This document shows positions 1 to 7,970 of a stretch of DNA of 32,187 nucleotides, in pieces. The DNA is from DASYTH01 sp035942955 (lineage in GTDB: Bacteria; Actinomycetota; Actinomycetes; Mycobacteriales; Pseudonocardiaceae). The stretch is from contig NZ_DASZCQ010000269.1 of the NCBI RefSeq assembly GCF_035942955.1, positions 1-32,187 on the forward strand, given 5' to 3'. A model generated the notes under the pieces. It was not told the origin of the DNA and did no database searches. It saw nothing but the letters and a program-made list of their open reading frames with translations. How positions within the stretch are numbered: the stretch's first letter is position 1; each line of letters starts with the position of its first letter. A program made the translations under genes and the position numbers.

Positions 1-255
1 GGCGCCGCCGCCGGCACCAACTCCTCCACCACGGGCAGCTCCGCGGACCGGGCCGGCCTGCGCCGGTTCGGCGTGGAGACGATCGGCTCCGGGCAGTGGT
101 TCGGCGACGGACCCGAGCCCGAGGTGCGCGGCGGCACCAGCCCGAACCGCGGCCGGTGGAGCTCCCGGGAGGACGAGCGGGTCACCGAGCAGGTGTCGAT
201 CGACGGCGAGGAGCACAACCTGCCGCCCAACGTGATCGGCGAAGGCCCCCACTGA
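1..255 (+). CDS. C-terminal fragment of an unknown protein
   Basis: The reading frame is open from the first base of the window and ends at TGA 253-255, so only the last 84 residues are seen. Third positions are almost all G or C, which supports real coding. The fragment is hydrophilic, rich in Gly, Ser, Pro and Glu, with no membrane segment and no motif I recognise; it ends in ...NVIGEGPH. The low-complexity start (Ala, Gly, Ser, Thr) followed by a charged tail would fit the end of a secreted or ESX-associated protein, but that is a guess. It is convergent with glpD, with a hairpin between the two stops. Confidence 0.6.
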   Translation, partial: GAAAGTNSSTTGSSADRAGLRRFGVETIGSGQWFGDGPEPEVRGGTSPNRGRWSSREDERVTEQVSIDGEEHNLPPNVIGEGPH

Positions 256-260
256 CCGGC

Positions 261-308
261 GTGTTGGCGCCTGGCGTCGCCGTGTTGGCGTCGTGCGCGG
301 CCAACACG
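261..308. terminator. Hairpin with repeated GTGTTGGC motif between convergent genes
   Basis: CGTGTTGGC at 281-289 pairs perfectly with GCCAACACG at 300-308 across a 10-nt loop. A second direct copy, GTGTTGGCG, lies at 261-269 and can pair with the same right arm. There is no T-run. It sits between the stop of the first gene (255) and the stop of glpD (313), so a bidirectional terminator role is likely. Confidence 0.5.
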
Positions 309-312
309 CGGG

Positions 313-2133
313 TCAGGAGACGGGTTCGAGGATCTCCGGGCGGGCCTCCGGGGCGGCCGACCGGCGCGCGTCTGCGGCCTGGTCGTCGGGCAGGGTCTGG
401 GACTCGCGTTCGGCCTCGACCCGGGCGTTGTACACCTTGATCTCCCGCTCCCGCCGGGCGTCGTCCCAGCCGAGCACGTCGCCCATCAGCCCGGCGACCT
501 CCTCGGCGGTGTCCACCCCGCGGTGCGGGTACTCGATGGAGATGCGGGTGCGCCTGGCCAGCACGTCCTCCAGGTGCAGCGCACCCTCGTGACTGGCCGC
601 GTACACCACCTCGACGCGGAGGTAGTCCGGGGCGGCGGTGAGCGGGCGCAGCAGGTCCGGCCGGCCCTCGGCGACCGCGAGCACCTGGTGCACCAGCGAG
701 CCGTACCGGTCGAGCAGGTGCCGGACCCGGTAGGGGTGCAGCCCGTGCCGGGCGGCGAGCTGGTCGACCTGGTTGACCAGCGCGTGGTAGCCGTCCGCGC
801 CGAGCAGCGGCACCTTGTCGGTGATCGACGGCTGCAGGCGGCCGGGCACGTCCACCGCCGCGGCGTTGACCGCGTCCGCGGCCATCACCCGGTACGTCGT
901 GTACTTCCCGCCGGCGATGGCCACCAGCCCGGGCGCCACCCGCGCCACGGCGTGCTCCCTGGACAGCTTGGAGGTCTCCTCGCTCTCCCCGGCCAGCAGC
1001 GGCCGCAGCCCGGCGTAGACGCCCTCGATGTCCTCGTGGGTCAGCGGGGTGGCCAGCACCGAGTTGACGTGCTCGAGGATGTAGTCGATGTCGTGCTCGG
1101 TGGCCGCGGGGTGGGCCAGGTCGAGGTTCCAGTCGGTGTCGGTGGTGCCGACGATCCAGTGGTTGCCCCACGGGATCACGAACAGCACGGACTTCTCGGT
1201 GCGCAGGATGATCCCGGTCTCCGACACGATCCGGTCCTTGGGCACCACGATGTGCACGCCCTTGCTTGCCCGCACCTTGAACCGACCCCTGGTGCCGGCC
1301 AGCCGCTGCAGCTCGTCGGTCCACACGCCGGTGCAGTTGATCACGGCGTTCGCCCGGACCTCGGTCTCCCGCCCGTCCTCCACGTCGCGGACCCGGACGC
1401 CGGAGATCCGGTCGGCCTCCCGGACCATGCCGACCACCTGGGTCGAGGTGCGCACCACCGCGCCGTAGTGGGCGGCGGTGCGGGCCACGGTCATGGTGTG
1501 CCGCGCGTCGTCGGCCTGCGCGTCGTAGTAGCGGATCCCGCCGACCAGCGCGTCCCGCTTGAACGCCGGCACCATCCGCAGCGCGCCGGCCTTGCTGAGG
1601 TGCTTCTGGCCGGGCACCGAGCGGGCGCCGCCCATCCGGTCGTAGAGCAGCAGCCCGGCCGCGGTGTACGGCCGCTCCCACAGCCGGTGGGTGAGCGGGT
1701 AGAGGAAGCTCACCGGCTTGACCAGGTGGGGGGCCAGCCGGGTGAGCATCAGCTCCCGCTCCCGCAACGCCTCCCGCACGAGGCCGAACTCCAGCTGCTC
1801 GAGGTAGCGCAGCCCGCCGTGGAACAGCTTGCTCGACCGGCTGGACGTGCCCGAGGCCAGATCGCGGGCCTCCACCAGCGCCACGCGCAGCCCGCGGGTG
1901 GCGGCGTCCAGCGCGGTGCCCACGCCGACGACGCCGCCGCCGATCACGACGATGTCGAACGTCTCCGAGCCGAGGCGCTGCCAGGCAGCCTCCCGATCCG
2001 CCGGACCCAGCCGTCCACCGATCGTGTCCGCCGTGGCACCGGCGGTCGCATCACCCTTGCGGTCGACCACGCGAACCACGCTACCGCCAAGGCGGGGCAC
2101 CGGGCCCGCCGTGTGTGAGTCCATTCGGGTCAT
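313..2133 (-). CDS. glpD: Glycerol-3-phosphate dehydrogenase (FAD, GlpD type)
   Basis: Oxidises sn-glycerol 3-phosphate to dihydroxyacetone phosphate at the inner face of the membrane, passing electrons via FAD to quinone. The 606-residue product has the FAD-binding dinucleotide motif IGGGVVGVG at about 64-72, the family signature SGTSSRSSKLFHGG around 94-107, and the C-terminal helical domain typical of GlpD; length fits the roughly 570-600 residue family. ATG 2133 was chosen because GGAG stands 6 nt upstream; an in-frame extension to 2268 would run into the glpF leader and lacks homologous character. It is divergent from glpF-glpK, the transporter and kinase that supply its substrate. The residues before the Rossmann motif (about 60) are longer than in many homologues and a start at ATG 2124 is also possible. 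Confidence 0.95.
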   Translation of the reverse strand: MTRMDSHTAGPVPRLGGSVVRVVDRKGDATAGATADTIGGRLGPADREAAWQRLGSETFDIVVIGGGVVGVGTALDAATRGLRVALVEARDLASGTSSRSSKLFHGGLRYLEQLEFGLVREALRERELMLTRLAPHLVKPVSFLYPLTHRLWERPYTAAGLLLYDRMGGARSVPGQKHLSKAGALRMVPAFKRDALVGGIRYYDAQADDARHTMTVARTAAHYGAVVRTSTQVVGMVREADRISGVRVRDVEDGRETEVRANAVINCTGVWTDELQRLAGTRGRFKVRASKGVHIVVPKDRIVSETGIILRTEKSVLFVIPWGNHWIVGTTDTDWNLDLAHPAATEHDIDYILEHVNSVLATPLTHEDIEGVYAGLRPLLAGESEETSKLSREHAVARVAPGLVAIAGGKYTTYRVMAADAVNAAAVDVPGRLQPSITDKVPLLGADGYHALVNQVDQLAARHGLHPYRVRHLLDRYGSLVHQVLAVAEGRPDLLRPLTAAPDYLRVEVVYAASHEGALHLEDVLARRTRISIEYPHRGVDTAEEVAGLMGDVLGWDDARREREIKVYNARVEAERESQTLPDDQAADARRSAAPEARPEILEPVS

Positions 2134-2270
2134 TTCGATCTCCGCAGTCGCGCGCTCCGTAGACAGGTTGACCTTGGTTCGATTAGCGTCCGGGCGACTC
2201 ACGGGTAGGCATCGACGCCGGCCCAGGCCAGCGCCGTTGCCCGCCCTCCACCGTTCGCGGGAGGCCATGC
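2134..2270. promoter_or_regulatory. Divergent glpD / glpFK promoter region
   Basis: These 137 bp separate the two divergent glycerol transcription units and must hold both promoters. A plausible plus-strand -10 box TAGCGT lies at 2184-2189. The glpF Shine-Dalgarno GGGAGG is at 2259-2264. I see no clean long dyad that would name the regulator; no GlpR or IclR-type gene is present in the window. Confidence 0.4.
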
Positions 2271-2990
2271 ATGAACTTCGGCGAGATCTTCCTCTGGGAG
2301 CTGTTGGGCACGGCGGCGCTGACCTTGCTGGGCTGTGGCGTGGTCGCGAACGTGGTGCTCAAACGCACCCTCGGCACGGCCGGCGGCTGGCTGCTGATCA
2401 ACATCGGCTGGGGTATCGCGGTGCTGGTCGGCGCGAGCATCGCCAACCCGTCGGGAGCGCACATCAACCCGGCGGTCACCCTCGGCCTGCTGGCCAAGGG
2501 GGACTCCCCGTTCGGCTGGGGAATGGCGCCCGCGTACCTGCTCGGCCAGATGGTCGGCGCGTTCCTCGGCGCCGTGCTGTGCTGGGCGGCCTACAAGCTG
2601 CAGTTCGACACCCACGACGAGCCGGCGAACACCCGCGGGATCTTCTCGACCGGCCCGACCGTGCCGAACTACGGCTGGAACCTGGCGACGGAGATCATCG
2701 GCACGTTCGTCCTGGTGTTCTGGATCGTCCTCAACCCGTCGACCAACCTGGCGCTCGGCTACGCCGCGGTGGCCCTCGTCGTCATCGGCATCGGCGCCTC
2801 GCTCGGTGGACCGACCGGGTACGCCATCAACCCGGCGCGCGACCTCGGGCCGCGCATCGCCTACGCCGTGCTGCCGATCACGGGCAAGGGCAGCCCGGAC
2901 TGGAACTACTCGTGGGTTCCGGTGGTCGGTCCTATCGTCGGTGGGGTGCTTGCCGGACTCGTCTACCAGCTTCTCCCGTCCGCCACCTGA
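2271..2990 (+). CDS. glpF: Glycerol uptake facilitator (aquaglyceroporin)
   Basis: Membrane channel of the MIP family that lets glycerol diffuse in. The 239-residue protein shows the two half-helix signatures HINPAVT (NPA at 66-68) and INPARD (NPA at 187-189). The Asp directly after NPAR (D191) is the residue that marks glycerol facilitators as opposed to strict water channels. Hydrophobic stretches fit six transmembrane helices plus two re-entrant loops, and length is normal for a compact GlpF. ATG 2271 is preceded by GGGAGG with 6-nt spacing; ATG 2265 is too close to that site. glpK follows after 23 nt in what is clearly one operon. Confidence 0.95.
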   Translation: MNFGEIFLWELLGTAALTLLGCGVVANVVLKRTLGTAGGWLLINIGWGIAVLVGASIANPSGAHINPAVTLGLLAKGDSPFGWGMAPAYLLGQMVGAFLGAVLCWAAYKLQFDTHDEPANTRGIFSTGPTVPNYGWNLATEIIGTFVLVFWIVLNPSTNLALGYAAVALVVIGIGASLGGPTGYAINPARDLGPRIAYAVLPITGKGSPDWNYSWVPVVGPIVGGVLAGLVYQLLPSAT

Positions 2991-3013
2991 CGACCGAAAG
3001 AGGCGATCAGCCG

Positions 3014-4528
3014 ATGACCTCCTATGTGGCAGCGATCGACCAGGGCACGACGTCGACCCGTTGCATGATCTTCAGCCATGCCGGCGAAGTCGTCGCCGTC
3101 GACCAGAAGGAGCACGAGCAGATCTTCCCAAGGGCCGGCTGGGTCGAGCACGATCCCGAGGAGGTCTGGACCAATACCCGGGAGGTGACCGCCGGCGCGC
3201 TGGCCAAGGCCGACGTGTCCCCGACCGACATCGCCGCGGTCGGCATCACCAACCAGCGCGAGACCGCCGTGGTGTGGGACCGCACCACCGGAAAGCCGGT
3301 CTACAACGCGATCGTCTGGCAGGACACCCGGACCGACCGGATCTGCACCGAGCTCGGCGCGCTGGGCGGCGGGCAGGAGCGCTACCGCGGCAAGACCGGG
3401 CTGCCGATTGCCACGTACTTCTCCGGCCCCAAGATCCGCTGGATCCTGGACAACGTCGAGGGTGCGCGCGACCGGGCCGAGGCCGGCGACCTGCTGTTCG
3501 GCAACATGGACACCTGGGTGCTGTGGAACATGACCGGCGGGCCGGAGGGCGGCGTGCACGTCACCGACCCGACCAACGCCTCGCGCACCCTGCTGATGGA
3601 CCTGCAGACGCTGTCCTGGAACCCCGACATCGCCGACGAGATCGGGATTCCGCTGGCGATGCTGCCGGAGATCCGCTCCTCGTCGGAGGAGTACGGCCGG
3701 GTGCGCGAGCGCGGCGTGCTCGCCGGGGTGCCGATCGCCGGCATCCTGGGTGACCAGCAGGCGGCCACGTTCGGCCAGGCCTGCCTGTCCCCCGGCGAGG
3801 CCAAGAACACCTACGGCACCGGCAACTTCGTGCTGCTCAACACCGGCACCGAGCAGGTGCTGAGCAAGAACGGGCTGCTCACCACGGTCTGCTACAAGAT
3901 CGGCTCGCAGGACACGGTGTACGCCCTCGAGGGCGCCATCGCGATCACCGGCGCGCTCGTCCAGTGGCTGCGGGACAACCTCGGCATCATCGGCTCGGCG
4001 CCGGAGATCGAGGCGCTGGCCCGGTCCGTGGACGACAACGGCGGCGCCTACTTCGTGCCGGCGTTCTCCGGCCTGTTCGCCCCATACTGGCGCTCCGACG
4101 CCCGCGGCGCGATCGTCGGCCTGACCCGCTACGTCAACAAGGGCCACCTCGCCCGCGCGGTGCTGGAGGCCACCGCCTTCCAGACCCGCGAGGTGATCGA
4201 CGCGATGAACGCCGACTCCGGCGTGGCGCTGACGTCGCTGAAGGTCGACGGCGGCATGGTCGGCAACGAGCTGCTCATGCAGTTCCAGGCCGACATCCTC
4301 GGCGTCCCGGTGATCCGCCCCGTGGTCGCCGAGACCACCGCCCTCGGCGCCGCGTACGCCGCCGGCCTCGCCGTCGGCTACTGGCAGGGCGAGGACGACG
4401 TGCGCAACAACTGGGCCAAGGACAAGGAGTGGCACCCGGCCATGGACGAGGCCAGCCGGGAGAAGACCTACAAGCAGTGGAAGAAGGCGGTCACCAGGAC
4501 CTTCGACTGGGTCGAGGCGGAGGACTAG
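3014..4528 (+). CDS. glpK: Glycerol kinase
   Basis: Phosphorylates incoming glycerol with ATP to glycerol 3-phosphate, trapping it for GlpD. The 504-residue product begins with the FGGY/actin-fold phosphate-binding motif DQGTTSTR (9-16), then has NQRET, the WQDTRT signature, GDQQAATFGQ and YGTGNF, all standard GlpK landmarks, and is of the expected length. ATG 3014 is the first start giving the canonical N-terminus; AAAGAGG at 2997-3003 can serve as ribosome site although spacing is a little long. A much longer open frame runs upstream through glpF on a different frame and is not coding. Its TAG stop is shared, on opposite strands, with the stop of the sortase gene. Confidence 0.97.
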   Translation: MTSYVAAIDQGTTSTRCMIFSHAGEVVAVDQKEHEQIFPRAGWVEHDPEEVWTNTREVTAGALAKADVSPTDIAAVGITNQRETAVVWDRTTGKPVYNAIVWQDTRTDRICTELGALGGGQERYRGKTGLPIATYFSGPKIRWILDNVEGARDRAEAGDLLFGNMDTWVLWNMTGGPEGGVHVTDPTNASRTLLMDLQTLSWNPDIADEIGIPLAMLPEIRSSSEEYGRVRERGVLAGVPIAGILGDQQAATFGQACLSPGEAKNTYGTGNFVLLNTGTEQVLSKNGLLTTVCYKIGSQDTVYALEGAIAITGALVQWLRDNLGIIGSAPEIEALARSVDDNGGAYFVPAFSGLFAPYWRSDARGAIVGLTRYVNKGHLARAVLEATAFQTREVIDAMNADSGVALTSLKVDGGMVGNELLMQFQADILGVPVIRPVVAETTALGAAYAAGLAVGYWQGEDDVRNNWAKDKEWHPAMDEASREKTYKQWKKAVTRTFDWVEAED

Positions 4529-5091
4529 ACCGCGGCATAGACGATCACGTTGTCCCGGTAGCTGCGGGCGGTCCGGTCGAAGGCGCCGCCGCAAGTGATC
4601 AACCGCAGCTCCGGGCCCGTGGTGTCCCCGTAGACGGCGTCGGTAGGAAACTTCGCCTTGGGCACCTGATCGACCTCGCGCACCACGAACCGCACGGTCG
4701 TGCCGTCGACCCGGCGGACCAGCACCTCGTCGCCGGCGGTCAGCTCGTGCAGCCGGGCGAACACGCCCGGGTGGCCGCCGCCGTTGACGTGGCCGAGGAT
4801 CACCGCGGGCCCGGTCGCGCCGGGCGGCGGTCCGCCGGTGAACCAGCCGGCCTGCATCGGTTGGTCGACCGGCGGCACCTGGACGGTCTGGTCGGCGTTG
4901 AGGCCAAGGCCGACCAGCGAGGAGGTCACGCCGAGCCGCGGAATGCCGATCTCGGCGGGTTCCACCCCGGCCCGAGCCGACGCGGTGGGTGGGCCGGTGG
5001 CCGGCTGCGGACCCCCAGTGGCGGCACCGCAGCCGGCCAGCAGCACCGCGCCGAGCACGGCCGCCAGAACCGCTGGGCTGGCTCGACGCAT
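4525..5091 (-). CDS. Class F-like sortase, predicted lipoprotein
   Basis: Predicted transpeptidase that cuts a sorting signal and joins the protein to a cell-surface nucleophile. The 188-residue product starts with a hydrophobic signal ending in a lipobox LLAGC (Cys21), so it is probably lipid-anchored outside the membrane. The sortase triad is visible: His101 in ILGHVNGG, Cys167 in LITCGGAF and Arg179 in RSYRDN. The short beta-barrel of about 140 residues and the ITC motif match actinobacterial class F (or E/F) enzymes; the exact class is inferred. ATG 5091 is only 4 nt after the stop of the upstream surface-protein gene, so the two are co-translated, and that protein carries a candidate sorting motif. 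Its stop overlaps that of glpK on the other strand. Confidence 0.85.
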   Translation of the reverse strand: MRRASPAVLAAVLGAVLLAGCGAATGGPQPATGPPTASARAGVEPAEIGIPRLGVTSSLVGLGLNADQTVQVPPVDQPMQAGWFTGGPPPGATGPAVILGHVNGGGHPGVFARLHELTAGDEVLVRRVDGTTVRFVVREVDQVPKAKFPTDAVYGDTTGPELRLITCGGAFDRTARSYRDNVIVYAAV

Positions 5092-5095
5092 CGGC

Positions 5096-5914
5096 TCACG
5101 CCCTCCGGCGCCGGAGGTAGAGCCAGCCGCCGGCACCCGCCGAGGCGAGCAACACGCCGGCCCCGCCGAGCACGAGCGCGGTGGGGCTCGAGGCGTCCTC
5201 GACGGGCTCGCTGATGACCTCGCCGGTCTCGGGCGCACCCTTGGGCTTCACCGGAATCTGAGCCATCGCCGCGGGCTGGGGCTTGCCGACGACGGTGAAT
5301 GTCGTCGACATTTTCTCCGCGTCGCATTTCGCGTTGACTTTGTAGGCGCCCGGCTTGACGTCCTTCACGGTTCCGACCCCGACAAAAAGCGGAAGATCGG
5401 GCGGGCTGTCCGGCAACTCGACCAGATCGCCGATAGTCAATGCGGCCGAGGTCGCGGTCGGCTTCGTCCCAGGACAATTCACCCGCACCGAGATCTGCTC
5501 ACCGGCGCGACCCTTGGCCGGAACCACATCGACTCGCGGTCCGGGTTTGGGTGCGTCGGCAGCCTCGACCCGAAGGTGTCCGGTCACCTTCACAGTGCCG
5601 CACATGTAGGAAACCGGCCAATTCCCCGGCTTGGCGTCCTTCTTGACCGTGGCGTGCGAGAACAGGGTCCAGCCGCCGCTGCCGTCATCCTTCCCCCATA
5701 GGTCTGGGGCGTCCAATACCGAAGACATGACCGGGGCCGTGGTGAACGCGGGATCATTGCAGCCGCCCATGATGGTGACGGCATCTCCCGGTTTGGCAAC
5801 GTTCGGCATCAATATGATCGACCCGGTGGGCGTCGTTTCGGCGCTCGCCGTACCCCCGAATGCGGCCGTGGCGATACCTGCAGCCGCGCAGGCGAGAACA
5901 AGCCTTGCTTTCAT
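5096..5914 (-). CDS. Secreted surface protein, likely sortase substrate
   Basis: A 272-residue exported protein. Residues 1-25 form a Sec signal ending in ASA before Glu26. The mature part holds two similar-sized blocks, each with a cysteine pair (about C52/C105 and C147/C197), suggesting two disulfide-bonded beta domains. Near the C-terminus come APETG (about 227-231), a short acidic spacer, a hydrophobic helix (about 246-266) and a terminal RRRR: the order of a sortase sorting signal, with APETG standing for LPXTG. The sortase gene follows after 4 nt. ATG 5914 has GGGGA just upstream; TTG 5929 and ATG 5926 are alternatives. The function of the exposed domains is unknown. AT content is slightly raised in the middle compared with neighbours. 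Confidence 0.8.
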   Translation of the reverse strand: MKARLVLACAAAGIATAAFGGTASAETTPTGSIILMPNVAKPGDAVTIMGGCNDPAFTTAPVMSSVLDAPDLWGKDDGSGGWTLFSHATVKKDAKPGNWPVSYMCGTVKVTGHLRVEAADAPKPGPRVDVVPAKGRAGEQISVRVNCPGTKPTATSAALTIGDLVELPDSPPDLPLFVGVGTVKDVKPGAYKVNAKCDAEKMSTTFTVVGKPQPAAMAQIPVKPKGAPETGEVISEPVEDASSPTALVLGGAGVLLASAGAGGWLYLRRRRA

Positions 5915-5980
5915 GATTCCCCACATCAATAGTCGCCCGCTCCCACGGGCGGCTCAACATCGTCGAAAACAGAGACGCCC

Positions 5981-5995
5981 ACCCGCCGGGCGGGT
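5981..5995. terminator. Palindromic GC hairpin after lpdA
   Basis: ACCCGCC at 5981-5987 and GGCGGGT at 5989-5995 form a perfect inverted repeat with a single central base (as RNA, a 6-bp stem and 3-nt loop). It begins 17 nt beyond the lpdA stop and upstream of the surface-protein gene on the same strand. No T-run follows. Confidence 0.4.
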
Positions 5996-6012
5996 TGCCT
6001 GGCGCCGGGAAT

Positions 6013-7416
6013 TCAGTCCAGGTCGTCGTGGCGCATGAGCTGGCGGCCGGCCTCGGTGATGGAGCCGGACAGCGACGGGTAGATCGAGAACGTGTGCGCC
6101 AGGTGCTCGACGGTGAGCTGGTTCTGCACGGCAAGCGCGATCGGCAGGATCAGCTCGCTGGCCATCGGCGCCACCACCACGCCGCCGACCACCACGCCGG
6201 TGGCCGGGCGGCAGAACAGCTTGACGAAGCCCCGGCGCAGGCCCTCCATCTTGGCCCTGGCGTTGGTGGCCAGCGGCAGCATGATCGTCCGGGCCGGCAC
6301 CTCGCCGGCGTCGATGGCCTGCTGGCTGATCCCCACGGTGGCGATCTCCGGGTGGGTGAACACGTTGGCCGCCACGGTCTTCAGCTTGATCGGCGCGACG
6401 CCCTCGCCAAGCGCGTGCCACATGGCGATGCGGCCCTGCATGGCCGCGACGCTGGCCAGCATCAGCACCCCGGTGACATCGCCGGCCGCGTACACCCCGG
6501 GCACGCTGGTGCGCGACACCCGGTCGACCGACACGAACCCGCCCGGCCCCGGCTCGATGCCGACCTTGTCCAGGCCGATGTCGGCGGTGTTGGGCACCGA
6601 GCCGACGGTCATCAGCGCGTGGCTGGCGTGCACCGTGCCGTTGCCCCGCAGGTGCACGATGACGCCGCCGGGGACCTTCTCCACCCGCTCGGCCCTGGAG
6701 TGCTTGGCCACCGTGGTGCCGCGCTCGGCGAATACGTCCTCGAGCACGGCCGCGGCGTCGGCGTCCTCGTGCGGCAGCACCCGGTCCCGGCTGGAGATGA
6801 GGGTGACCTTCACGCCCATCTCGGTGTAGGCGCTGGCGAACTCGGCTCCCGTGACGCCCGAGCCCACGACGACCAGGTGCTCGGGCAGCTCGGGCAGGTC
6901 GTAGATCTGGCGCCAGTCGAGGATCCGCTCGCCGTCCGGCTCGGCCCCGGGCAGCACCCGCGGGTGCGCGCCGGTGGCGATCAGCACGACGTCGGCCGGC
7001 AGGATCTCGGTGTTGCCGTCCGGCCCGGTGGCCGCGACCTGGTGGGCGGCCAGCCCCGGGTGCTCGTCGCAGAACCGGGCGGTCCCGTTGATCACGCGGA
7101 CCCCCTCGCGCTGCACCCGGTTGCGCACGTCGGCCGACTGGGCGAGGGCCAACCCCCGCACCCGCCCGTGCACCACGGGAAGGTCGACCCCGATCGACTT
7201 GTCGTCGTTGCGAATCCCCAGCTCGTCGGCGTTGTGGAAGGACGAGCGCGCGCCGGCCGATGCGATGAAGGTCTTAGACGGCACGCAGTCGTACAGCACG
7301 CAGGCCCCGCCGAGACCGTCGCGCTCGACAACGGTGACATCGGCCCCGTGCTGGGCGGCGACCAGGGCGGCCTCGTAACCGGCCGGCCCACCACCCATGA
7401 TCACGATCCGGGTCAC
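6013..7416 (-). CDS. lpdA: LpdA-type NAD(P)H-quinone reductase (flavoprotein disulfide reductase family)
   Basis: Resembles M. tuberculosis LpdA (Rv3303c), which reduces quinones with NAD(P)H and is not a true lipoamide dehydrogenase. The 467-residue product has the FAD motif GGGPAG (8-13), the redox disulfide C39-V-L-Y-D-C44 and an NAD(P) motif GSGVTG around 192-197. The dimer-interface motif of disulfide reductases, normally HPT followed by Glu, reads YPSLSG, so the catalytic His and Glu are both gone; this agrees with the quinone-reductase assignment. GTG 7416 is supported by GGAGG 7 nt upstream. The gene is divergent from the cyclotransferase-like gene, the same neighbours as in mycobacteria. 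Confidence 0.9.
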   Translation of the reverse strand: MTRIVIMGGGPAGYEAALVAAQHGADVTVVERDGLGGACVLYDCVPSKTFIASAGARSSFHNADELGIRNDDKSIGVDLPVVHGRVRGLALAQSADVRNRVQREGVRVINGTARFCDEHPGLAAHQVAATGPDGNTEILPADVVLIATGAHPRVLPGAEPDGERILDWRQIYDLPELPEHLVVVGSGVTGAEFASAYTEMGVKVTLISSRDRVLPHEDADAAAVLEDVFAERGTTVAKHSRAERVEKVPGGVIVHLRGNGTVHASHALMTVGSVPNTADIGLDKVGIEPGPGGFVSVDRVSRTSVPGVYAAGDVTGVLMLASVAAMQGRIAMWHALGEGVAPIKLKTVAANVFTHPEIATVGISQQAIDAGEVPARTIMLPLATNARAKMEGLRRGFVKLFCRPATGVVVGGVVVAPMASELILPIALAVQNQLTVEHLAHTFSIYPSLSGSITEAGRQLMRHDDLD

Positions 7417-7502
7417 TGGACGCCCTCCTCGTCACACACCTCTCAGGCCCAACCGTACGCGGGACACGATGCGGCGTCCCTTCATGTGATCGGATCTGTC
7501 GC

Positions 7503-7508
7503 TACGCT
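7503..7508 (+). promoter_or_regulatory. -10 box of a leaderless promoter
   Basis: TACGCT lies 7 nt before GTG 7516 and no Shine-Dalgarno is present, so transcription should start at or next to the start codon. Confidence 0.55.
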
Positions 7509-7515
7509 GTCGGTC

Positions 7516-7968
7516 GTGCCGCTCTACGCCGCGTACGGGTCCAACATGGATCCTGCCCAGATGATGGAGCGAGCGCCGCACTCGCCGATGGCGGGCACCG
7601 GCTGGCTCGTGGGTTGGCGTCTCACCTTCGGCGGGGAGGACCTGGGCTGGGAGGGCGCGCTCGCCACCCTCGTCGAGGACCCGGACGCGCAGGTCTTCGT
7701 GGTCCTCTACGACGTCACCCGCGAGGACGAGGCGCGCCTCGACCGCTGGGAGGGCTCCGAGCTCGGCCTGCACACCAAGATCCGCCTGCGGGTCCAGACC
7801 CTCGAAGGCTCCGTCCTCGCCTGGCTCTACGTCCTCGACGCCTACGAAGGCGGCCTCCCCTCCGCCCGCTACCTCGGCGTCATGGCCGACGCCGCCGAAG
7901 CCGCCGGCGCCCCCGCCGACTACGTCGCCGCCCTGCGCACCCGCCCCTGCCAAGGCGTCGGCCCGTAA
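7516..7968 (+). CDS. Gamma-glutamylcyclotransferase-like protein (AIG2/GGCT fold)
   Basis: A 150-residue protein beginning LYAAYGSNMDP, the YGSN substrate-cradle motif of the GGCT/AIG2 family, which release 5-oxoproline from gamma-glutamyl amines. A downstream WEG...E segment and the Y(V)LDAYEGG stretch fit the fold. Substrate cannot be read from sequence. GTG 7516 is chosen because the conserved N-terminal strand begins right after it and a -10 box TACGCT sits 7 nt upstream. A far longer open frame reaches back through lpdA antisense and is not real. The neighbourhood (lpdA on the other strand) matches Rv3303c-Rv3304. It ends 2 nt before the convergent stop of the next gene. Confidence 0.85.
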   Translation: MPLYAAYGSNMDPAQMMERAPHSPMAGTGWLVGWRLTFGGEDLGWEGALATLVEDPDAQVFVVLYDVTREDEARLDRWEGSELGLHTKIRLRVQTLEGSVLAWLYVLDAYEGGLPSARYLGVMADAAEAAGAPADYVAALRTRPCQGVGP

Positions 7969-7970
7969 CC

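Noticed and set aside
1829..3013. Upstream extension of the glpK frame through glpD and glpF
   Set aside because: The extra residues show no homology-like pattern, and glpF is read in another frame there; ATG 3014 gives the canonical GlpK start.
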